A stretch of 64,000 bases of DNA, from assembly GCA_034401135.1 (NCBI GenBank), contig JAWZSP010000001.1, forward strand, positions 4,402,001 to 4,466,000. The letters run 5' to 3'. Source of the stretch: Volutella citrinella (taxonomy: Eukaryota > Ascomycota > Sordariomycetes > Hypocreales > Nectriaceae). Positions 55,267-64,000 of the stretch are shown here, piece after piece. Position numbers and translations under genes: made by a program. The first letter of the stretch is position 1. Each line of letters begins with the position of its first letter. The notes under the pieces were generated by a model. The model was given only the letters and a program-made list of their open reading frames with translations, did no database searches and had not been told where the DNA came from.

Positions 55267-58200
55267 ATGGCCGACACCAAGCTCACCGAGACGCAGGTCG
55301 CGGACCTGACGACGATCCTTCGCAGCGACCAGAGCCTCGACGCCAAGGTCCAGTTCGTCACCAACATCAAGTCAGGCATCAAGCAGCACAATGTCCCTGA
55401 GGCCTGCGTGCCCCAGCTCTTTGACGGCCTGCGCGCCGCCGCCTCGTCGCAGCACGCCGTGCTCGTCAACGCCGGCTTCACGGCGCTCAACCACCTCCTG
55501 ACGCGCCTGTCGCGCCAGGAGCCCAAGCTGCTGGCCAAGGAGGCGGCGCGCACCCTGCCCGTCATCATCGACAAGCTGGGCGACCACAAAGACAAGTTCC
55601 GCACCCTCGCATCGCAGTCGCTCGTCACTGTCTTCGCAGTCGCCCCCGCCGACGTCGAGCGCCTCGTTCGCAACTCGGCCATGGGAGGAAAGAACCCCAG
55701 GGCGAAGGAGGCTGCGATGCTCTGGCTCCTCCAGGTATGAAAGCGGGACGCACATCATGGCAACCCCCCCCCCGGCGCTCTGCACTTCGGTCGCTGACAG
55801 CTCGAGCAACAGATGCACCAGGAACAAGGACTGCAGTTCCGCAGCTACGTTCCCTTGCTCATGGATCTCCTCGAGGATGCGGATGGCATGGTGCGTGACT
55901 CTGCTAAGAGCACCGTCATTGAGCTCTTTAGGTACGAAGAATATCCGCCTCCCTTTTGCCTCCCCCGTGTCGTATTGTGACGATATCTGGTCTTAACACA
56001 TGGCTCCCCAGGAACGCACCAAATGCCGCCAAATCCGACCTAAAGCGACAACTCAAGAACTTCAAGGTGCGTCCCGCCATTGAGCAGGCCATCGTCAAGG
56101 CCCTCGCACCTACTGGCCGCCCTGAAACCCCTGCCACCGAAGCCGTTCCTGCTCCTCCTGCCACTGCAACTGCCACTGCCTCGGCTCCCTCCTCTGCATC
56201 GCGACCCGGCCTCTCCGCCAGTGTATCGTCCATCGCCGCCAATGAGCGGCCCATCACACCGGGCGTCGATACCAGGTCCGAAGCGCTCGAGCCCGTGTAC
56301 GTCAACACAAACCGCGAGTTGGATGACATTTTCAAGGAAATGGCATGGTTCTTTGAGGGCAAGGAGTCGGAACAGAACTGGATGAAGAGAGAAGAGAGCA
56401 TGACGAAGCTGCGACAGTTGAACGTGGGCAATGCGCCGACCGAGTTCACCGACACCTTCTTGGCCGGACTCCGGTCTATGCTGGACGGCATCATCAAGAC
56501 GGTAGTTTCGCTGCGAACCAGCCTGTGCAAGGAAGGCTGCGGGCTGGTGCAGGACATTGCCAATACGTTCGGTCCAGCCATGGACCCCATGGTCGAGCTC
56601 TTGATGCAGACCTTTGTCAAACTGTCGGCGGGAACCAAGAAGATCAGCTCGCAACTCGCCAACGACACAGTGGATATCATCTTGAGCAAAGTATCGTACA
56701 ACAACCGCCTGATGCAGCACGTCTGGATCGCCTGTCAAGACAAGAACGTCGCGCCCCGAACATACTCGACTGGCTGGGTCAAGACAATCATCAAGAAGGA
56801 GGCTCACCACAAGACCCACGTGGAGCACACGGGTGGCGTTGACCTCATGGAGAAGTGTATCAAGAAGGGCCTGGGAGACGCCAACCCCGCCGTCAGGGAG
56901 AAGATGCGCTCCACGTACTGGGCATTTTACGCTGTGTGGCCAGCCAGAGCTGATGCGTATGTGCCTGAATTTCTCCCTTTCCACCGTTCTCTCTCTACTG
57001 ATTGTAGGATTGGCTAACACTCAATAGCATCATGAACGACCTCGATGGCACCGCGCAGAAGCTCCTCAACAAGGACCCGAGCAACCCCAACTCCCCTAAG
57101 AAGGGAGAGCCAACCGTTCGCCCCGGCCTTGGACTGTCCAAGAGCACCATGGGAACCAGCAGCAAGCCCAGTCTTCGCGATGCCATGATGGCGCAGAGGA
57201 AGGCAAATCTTGCCGTAAAGAACCTCCCCGCTCGACCGGGTTCAGCCATGGCCAACCTATCGCCGGCTAAGACGAGCACGACGACAACAACCAAACCAGC
57301 GGCCCGGGCCCGAGGCGAGGCTGGTACCATCTCGGTCAACGCCAGTGGCATGTCGGTTGCCCCGATGCGGCCGACGAGGAGGAGGCCAGAGTTGGCGGCT
57401 CGTCCAGCCACCGCAGGGCCCTACTCAGTGAGAGACGCACCGTCATCAATGGAGGCAGACAGTCCCGAGAGCGTCAAGAGTAAGACCAAGGCGCTCACGC
57501 CCAGGGCAAAGGAGACGACTCCCAGGAAGGCGGCTCCCCGCACTCGTCCCGGCCATGCCTCTCACGCAAGCGAGTCCAGCCTGCCTTCGCCAAATATGCG
57601 ATCCGCCACTAAGCATGCCGTATCGCCGCGTATCAGCCCTGCTAAGCTGAAGCAAGCGCACAGCGTGCCCCTCCCCGCGAGCAGCCCAGTCAAGGCGAAT
57701 GAAGAGTTCAGCATTGTGGTCCCCAGCGTGGCCGACGTGAAGTCTTCACCCAAGCAAGAGGCCCCATCGAAAGCACCGGCCCCCGCCGCCCCTGTCGAGC
57801 CCGTGTCTCAGCCTTCGGAGCCCGAGCCTGAAGCCGCTGTCGAACAAGATAGTGAGCCCATCGCTAATGACGCCGCTCATGTCCCCGTGGAAGACGAGGA
57901 GCCTGCTGCGCCTGCACCGGCTGCTCAGCCGGCGCCACCGCCTGGTCTGCAGCCCGCGGCTGAGATCACCACTGCAACCCCCGTTTCCACCCTCAAGGTG
58001 TACGAGGACCCCTTCACGGATGGCCCGACGCCGCAGAAGCCTGTCTTTACCGTGCCCGTTCTCGAAGACAAGCCGGTAAATGCTGATGCTGCCAACCGGG
58101 CCAACGCCAACGGCCAGCCGCCCCTGGCAGATGGCTTTGGCTCCCCCGACAAGGCCCGCCAGGACTCGCGCCTGTTGGAGAGCGGCATCGCGCGGATCAA

Positions 58201-58906
58201 GTCGCGGTCCCTCGAGGTGCACGGGTTCCGGAAGCTCCAGTCTCTGCTCCGGGAGAACAAGGGCATCTTGGCCGACGACAAGTTCGAGGCCCTGGTCATC
58301 GGCCTGTTCCAATACCTCGAGGACCCCCTCCCCAGCCTGAACCAGGAGAAGGCTCAGGACGTCAAGGCCCAGATCCTGGCCACGATCAAGCTCATGCTCC
58401 GCAAGGAGCGCGACAACTTCCAGCCCTACGTCTCCCGCGGCCTCGAGTCCCTGCTCGAAGCCCGCGCCGCCTTTGACACGCGCGCCCACATCGTCAGCGG
58501 CCTCGAGCTGCTGGCCGACGAGCTGGTCTGCCTCGGCGACGGCTCCGAGATCGTCGTCGTCCTGACCAAGCGCCTCGAGTCGTGTAGCGACGCAGCCGCA
58601 GAGGACAGCCGCATCCTCAGCACAGGGCTGCACGTCCTCCGCACCATGCTCGACCGCCGCCCCGAGTTTGTGCCCACGACGGCGGAGCTCCGCCAGCTGG
58701 CCAACCTCGCCAGCCGGTGCATCAACGCGTCCGACTCGGGCGTGCGAATGGACGCCGTCCAGCTGTGCGTCATGCTCCACAGCCGAGTCGGCGGGGAGCT
58801 GTTCTGGGCGTCGCTCAAGGATGTCAAGGACGACCCCAAGAGCCTCATCACATACTACATCGTCAAGCGCCAGCGGGAGCAGGGCTCTTCCACACCCGCC
58901 GTCTAA
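55267..58906 (+). CDS. STU1: Protein STU1, CLASP-family microtubule-associated protein, 4 exons
   Basis: Microtubule plus-end and spindle midzone protein that promotes rescue and spindle stability. Exons 55267-55734, 55813-55931, 56012-56956 and 57028-58906 join in phase to 1136 residues. The N-terminal TOG-like domain (about 1-235) contains AVLVNAGFTALNHLLTRLSR and continues across introns 1 and 2 into FRNAPNAAKSDLKRQLKNFK. A second CLASP-type TOG domain lies at about 280-510. A Ser/Pro/Lys/Arg-rich basic linker (about 520-800) is the expected microtubule-binding region. A C-terminal helical domain (from about 880) includes RSLEVHGFRKLQSLLREN. The start MADTKLTETQ matches the family; the upstream ATG at 55198 lies before an apparent leader splice site. 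Exon 2 can start at 55801 or 55813, both in phase. Confidence 0.95.
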
Positions 58907-60175
58907 GCGGTTGCTGTGCCCTCCTCCCCCCTTGTCTCAATTCCACGGCCGTGGAGCAAGCTGGCTGGCCCAGCGCCGGGGGGTCTTGGATGTCTGTCTC
59001 GTCTCATTTCGCAGGGCGTTGGATTGCGGAGTTGTCAGGAATCGGGCGGGTTTTATTATTAGAAAACGGCCAAGCTGTGCCCCCCAGGGTTCTTCTGGAT
59101 TTGTAATACTACCTATTTATTTATTGGTCTTTCATTTCTCTTTACCCGGCGATCGTCTGTGGTGCTGCGACGGGTGGAAAAGCGTAATCAAAGCATCGGG
59201 ATATTAGTGTACAGGATGAATACATCGATATTTACCGAAGAAGCTCGCATGGTCGCTCTCAGCATCAGGTTAGGCTACACCCATCCAACAGCGTCCATCA
59301 TGTGCATTATCGAAATCACTGTAGCTGATGAGGCATCACGGTTCATTGGGGGACCAGTCTCGTGAGGATAGCATTCGTAACTCAAACGGCACCGGCCAGT
59401 TTTTCATATCTTCCAATGGTATCTGATGTATGGAAGAAAAATCCGATGCAGCGAAAGACGTGTCCATCCCATTGCGGCTTCTGATACAAACCCCCGCACC
59501 TAGCAAACACATAATCCGAAACCCGACCATACGAAGACGAGAAGGGCAAGAAGAGGAAATAGATAGATACATTGCCTTGATAACACGAAGAGAGGCTTTT
59601 CAAGAACCGGCCCCGGCTTAACCGGAGCCACGTTGCCCCCTTCCAAGAGGCGAGATGAACTCGTATCCCATATGAAGATCATGGCGTTCAAAAAAGCGAC
59701 AAGAGAAATGCCTCCCGTACATAGCCCCATGGTGGCTCTTCCGCCACCGCCACCGACCCTGCTTGTGCGTTCGTTTTTCAATCTTATCCTCACATGTCCT
59801 GGTTTGTGAGAGCGACCCAAAACTGGGAGAAATGACCAACCCAACCCATCCCTTCCAACGGCCCAGGGAGAAGAGGGAGAAGGAAGAAAAATTGTCCGCG
59901 GCATCAACAACGTAACGAAGTGGATATCATTAAATGTCCTAGCACAAACGCCCCAGCGCGGCCAAGCACGCACGGAATCGGAAAAAAGAGAGATGGGAAG
60001 GAGGCTCAGATCCAACATGTGTAGTTAAAAGGATGTGGGCCAACTCCATCATGGCAGGGAGCCAAAATTCGTAGTCAAGGTGTGCGAGAAAGGCGCAATG
60101 CCTGACAAACGCCTCTCGCGTTGTGTGTGTGTGTGCGTGTGTGTGAGTGTAAGTGTTTTTGTGTGGGTAAGAGGA
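58907..60175. other. Convergent 3' spacer (STU1 / LIM-RhoGAP)
   Basis: About 1.3 kb with no supported gene. It holds both 3' UTRs, a T/A-rich stretch and a TG repeat at 60122-60150. Frames at 59500-60018(-) show no domain. Confidence 0.5.
60122..60150 (+). repeat. Imperfect TG microsatellite
   Basis: TG dinucleotides broken by single C and A substitutions, 26 bases downstream of the LIM-RhoGAP stop codon, hence in its 3' UTR, where the transcript reads as a CA repeat. Confidence 0.75.
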
Positions 60176-63100
60176 CTACGCGTCTTCGAAGATGGTAGCA
60201 CTGTTCTCAATGACGAACTGGATCGCGAGGTTCTTGGCGTGCATATCAGTCATCTCCCGTTCCAGACTGGTGTCGCGCATGATGGTAGGAGCAAACACAA
60301 CGGCCAAGTTCTTGGGTGACATCTAAGAGACAAATATTAGCGGCTGATTGCATTCACTCATGGACACCGCGGAGACACATACCAGGTTTTCGGGCTCGCG
60401 CTGCGCAACCCGAACGAGATGGAACATCAGGAACTCGAGGCAGTCTCGGTGGCTTTGGGGCATGGAAGCGAATGCCCTGCGAAGATGATCGCATCGTTCA
60501 GTTTCGTCGGGAATGGCTACGTGGAAAGTTAGCACACAGTCATCTGGTTCCTGAAACAGCGAGCAGACGAACCGTTGGATTCCAAGACACGCTCGTAGAC
60601 GTCAAAGGTGAGGAGGGGAACCGGCAGCTTTCGGAAGTATTGCTTCAGCACGCTGGTGACGGCAGTGATGTCCAGGTCAGGGTCCGAGATGTCGTAGTTC
60701 TCGTCCTTGGCAAACCCGTCCTTGATCATGTTGACCTGCGAGTTACCTCCCGTCTTCCGGTAGATGCCCTCCTGGTCCATGCCACGGAGCTCAACCTCCT
60801 CGATGCATCGGGTCACGACACTTGGGATCTGGCGCCGCTCCCAGTCCGTTCGCTCACTCAACTCGGAGCCGAAAAGCGTCGTCGGGGGCTCGGCAGCGGG
60901 GAAGGCCCCGACATTGTTGATCGAGCCCGACTTGGGCACTGGCGCCGTCTTCTTGCTGCCAAAGAAGCCAAAGCCTTGTCGCTCTGCGTTGGGGTTCTGT
61001 CGATTCTGTCCTTGATTGGCTGCACCGTTTTGGGGAGGCATCTGGAGCATCTCATTCTGGGATACGGTCGTGCTGTAAGGCATGCCGATGTTTTCTCCAG
61101 TCAGCCCTTGGTGCTGAATCCGCTCTCGGTCATTTTGGAACGCAACCACGGTTCCCTTGATGCCTTGGGAGATGTTCTTGGCCATTGACTTGCCACCCCG
61201 CTTCCAGTTGAACTTCTTTACCTGACCCTTGTGGACCTTGACAACCGTTGGCCCTGTTTCGACAATGGTGTCCTCGTCAGCAGGTACCAGCGTGGTGCCA
61301 GTGGTCATGCTGGCGGTGTCAAGGTTGACCGCAGAGCCGATGCCCTTGCCGTGGCTATAGATGCCGAGGCCGCCGGGGGATTTACCGTCTCCAATGTGCG
61401 ACTTGAATCGCTCCTGGATCTGGTGGGTCAAGTCGTTGTTCATGTCAGCAAGCTGAGCGTTCTTGGACGAGAGCTGCTCGAATTCCAGTAAAGCACGGTC
61501 CCGATCGGCGATGGCTTGGTTCTTCTCTTCCATGAGCTGATCTCGCTCCTCATGCAGCTGACCGATTGAGTCGCTCATGGTGAGTTTCAGCCTCTCCAAC
61601 TTCTGGACAAACTCCTTAATGGCAGAGTCCTCGAGGTCGCGAGGGTCAATGGGCGTCTTCGTCTCCTTGGCCCGCTCAACGTATCCGGCCAGGACCTCAA
61701 GCTGTCGAATCATAATCTCGGTTTGAGTGTCCAGAACAGAAACAGTCTTGCGCTTCTCAAGCAGTTTCCTGTTGAGATTCTTCAGGTCCTTCTCGGACGA
61801 GAATTGTCGCTCTAGCTCGGCAACACGCTGCTCAGAGGTTCGCAGTTGTCGCTTCAACAAGGCAGGATCGTCTCCGGATGTCAGGGACAAGGGGCTGCTG
61901 ATCTCATGGCCGGGGCCATAGTCCTCGGCGATGGGCGTGCGGGGCCACCGGGGCGATACGGTCGCGCGGGTCGTTTCGCTGATACTCCTGACATGTCCCG
62001 ATTTCGCCTGGACCTGGCCGGTCCCTTCAACGCTGTTAGTACGGCCATGGCGAACAGCATTAGAAACACGTCGTAGGATCGAGGTCGATCCCTCATCCGT
62101 GCCCAGAATCCTGGCCATGTCCTCGTCCATACTGAAATCTCCACCACTGCTCCATCTAGGCAACTTGGGCGAGACCTTAGGGGACATACCGTCGTCCTTG
62201 GAACCGGCCTGCTCCTTTCCGGAGTGCTGAGGCAGAGTGGCCGTAGGGATGGGTGCTGCACGTGGCTGCGTGTAGCTGTCCGCGGAGTGCTTCTGCTCTG
62301 GGCCCGCTGGTCGCGATGCGGTTTGTCGAGGGGCTGCAGCCTCGTCCGGCTCGTTTCTGCCACTGGATTGTCGCGTCTTTCCGTTTACTGCTATTGACGT
62401 TAATACACTGTCGTGGTAGAGGGGGTTCTTTGGGAGAGTAATACCGTTCCGTGACGCCGCGTTGGTGCTCACCTCCTTGCGAGAAATGGGCTTTGCATTG
62501 TCGGGTCGAGACGAAGTTCGGGTAGAAGAGTCCATCGAGGCACGAATCTCATCATCGTCCAGCTGCCTAGAATCCAGCGATGATCGAGATGGTGGGGTAG
62601 TGACGTTGGTGTCGGAGGTGGGCAGACCGCCGGTATTGTCTCTTCGCTGAGCGCCGTTGCTGGTTGTGGCAGAGTTGGCATCCCCTGGGAGGCCAGACGA
62701 CTGAGAGCTGCTTCGAGACACCAGCTTCTTGCTCTTAGGGGCGTCCTGGAGCTTGAAGTCCTCGTTGCCAGTCTGGCGCCGTGTGGCAGCCTTGGAAGGC
62801 CTTTCATCGACCACTGGTGAACGTCCACCACGATCCGCTCGGGAGGATTTCGAGAGCTTCCTGGTCGGCAATTTGCCAGGAGAGTCGTACTCAGAGGCTG
62901 ATGAAGGCTGTCGTCCCTTTTCTTGGAAGGCGATGTGAGGGGTCGCGCTGTGGGAGTCACCCCGCTTGTCAGAAGGTGTGGCCTTGGGAGCACTGAAGTA
63001 GTCCTTGTCCTTGGGCTTGCCACTCTCCGTCACACTCTCTGACGTCGATCGTGGGGTTGGCCCGGGGCTTGGGTCGAGGGCAACAGGGATGAAGTAGCTA

Positions 63101-64000
63101 TCGCCGTCGTTGGAGGCATTGTCTCGTGACAAGATGGTCGAGTTGCGGTTGTTGCGATACGTGGAAGCTGGCAGCCCTAGGCCCTCGGGCTTCCGCTCAG
63201 GTGAGCGGGCGGGTCTTGAATTACTCCTCGAGGATGATTCGTTTCGGCCGTGGGTGGCGCGTGGTCGCGGAGATAATTCTGTGGTGGTGGGTGACTCGGG
63301 GTCTACTCGGTCATTGGAGAATGCGTTTGGCGGGATCGCATTCGGAGGCAGAGCTGGGAGCGACTTTTCGGTGATCATAGGTGAGTGCTCTTTCTCCCTG
63401 GCTTTTGCTGCGGCTGCTGCCTTGGATTTCTTCCTTCTCCTTGCCATCAGAGTTTCGTGGCAATCCATGCAAAAGATTCCCTGCGAAGTCCTGGCATATC
63501 GGAGGTTCTCAATCTTGCGTTTGCAGTTGCGGCAGCGGAAGCATGTGGCGCAGAATGCCTGATCCCCCGTAAGGATGGCTAAATCCTCGATCTTATTGTT
63601 GCAAGCACTGCAGCTATACGTGCAATTGTTGCAAATGAGCGATCCATCACCGAGGAGCAGGAGGTTTGCGTCCGAGTCGAGGAGAGTGCCGCATGTGTTG
63701 CATCGGAAGCAATCGAGATGCCATCTGTTGCCAGCTACAATGGGAGTCAGCAAGATCAATGCACAACGGGTTATAGGGCCGCTGATGAGCGCAAGGCGGA
63801 AAAGAGGCGGGCGGTGACTCACCGAGTTCGAATGCTTTACCCTCTTCTAGAATCTATACAGACATGGCAAGTCAGTTCACTACTCTTCCGCGGGGTGCGA
63901 TCAAGCCCAGGGAGTTCGGCCATACCTCTCCACAGCCTTTGCAAGGGAAGACATCGTCGTTATCGTGCTCCACCGGGCTGTCGAGGTAGTCGTCCACAAT
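60176..64000 (-). CDS. LIM-domain Rho GTPase-activating protein (5' end outside window)
   Basis: Down-regulates Rho/Cdc42-type GTPases in polarity and cell-wall control. Exons on the minus strand: beyond 64000 to 63926, 63853-63823, 63734-60573, 60516-60383 and 60322-60176. All phases agree, and at least 1,190 residues are visible. It begins inside the first LIM domain (FPCKGCGEILEEGKAFELAG, joined across two introns). More zinc-binding Cys/His pairs follow (WHLDCFRCNTCG, CNNCTYSCSAC, CATCFRCRNCK, CMDCH). A long Ser/Arg/Pro-rich disordered region comes next, then a coiled coil (RVAELERQFSSEKDLKNLNR onward), then the C-terminal RhoGAP domain. That domain has the arginine finger in GIYRKTGG, LKQYFRKLPVPLLTF, and MSPKNLAVVFAPTIM. 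The domain order resembles fungal Rga1-like and LIM-RhoGAP proteins. The intron at 60572-60517 uses the uncommon donor GTTCGT. The true start codon and first LIM residues lie beyond the right edge. Confidence 0.94.

Noticed and set aside
57746..58780. A 344-codon minus-strand frame opposite STU1
   Set aside because: Antisense to the last STU1 exon; Leu/Glu/Val/Gly-rich without a domain, a typical shadow in GC-rich coding DNA.

Overview
The window reads as nuclear DNA of a filamentous ascomycete. The genes have short (about 45-75 bp) GT-AG introns with CTAAC/CTGAC-type branch sites, moderately GC-rich exons, and long gene-poor spacers with pyrimidine-rich stretches before start codons. The protein repertoire (STU1, SEH1, OLE1, PIM1, RRG7, a Furry/Tao3 scaffold, a LIM-RhoGAP) is that of Pezizomycotina. 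The look of the proteins suggests Sordariomycetes, possibly Hypocreales; that placement is an inference from memory of homologues, not a computed result.

Layout, left to right. 364-2305(-): seven-exon two-RRM RNA-binding protein. 5812-8076(-): NADPH-cytochrome P450 reductase. 11618-19432(+): giant Furry/Tao3/PAG1-type morphogenesis protein. 19799-20713(+): Rrg7-like mitochondrial protein with a nuclease-like fold. 21470-22350(+): five-exon glutathione S-transferase. 22604-23104(-): small charged protein of unknown function. 24336-27737(+): mitochondrial Lon protease. 31359-34384(+): divergent protein kinase. 37375-38863(+): stearoyl-CoA delta-9 desaturase with cytochrome b5 domain. 39933-41408(-): nucleoporin Seh1. 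42039-43024(+): cyclin-L-like protein. 44677-45241(-): small secreted cysteine protein. 46631-46901(+): 62-residue microprotein. 48796-49806(+): HSL-type alpha/beta hydrolase. 51942-53072(+): membrane-anchored unknown protein. 53376-54194(-): PBSP-type HExxH protein. 55267-58906(+): STU1/CLASP. 60176-64000(-): LIM-RhoGAP whose 5' end lies beyond the window.

This is mostly housekeeping: cell polarity and cytoskeleton (Furry/Tao3, STU1, LIM-RhoGAP), mitochondria (Lon, Rrg7-like), lipid and redox metabolism (desaturase, P450 reductase, GST), and nuclear functions (Seh1, cyclin L, RRM protein). Each gene has its own promoter. I see no operon-like unit, secondary-metabolite cluster, transposon, tRNA, rRNA or CRISPR array.

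The less ordinary content is in details. Two short spliced genes (44677-45241 and 46631-46901) only become clear when exons are joined. The desaturase gene has a GC-AG intron and two tandem stem-loops after its stop codon. A perfect 21-bp inverted repeat lies in an intergenic spacer. The GST promoter has a three-copy direct repeat. The STU1 gene has tandem in-frame splice acceptors. A kinase family member has altered HRD and DFG motifs.

All exon joins were worked out by hand from splice signals, reading phase and protein continuity.
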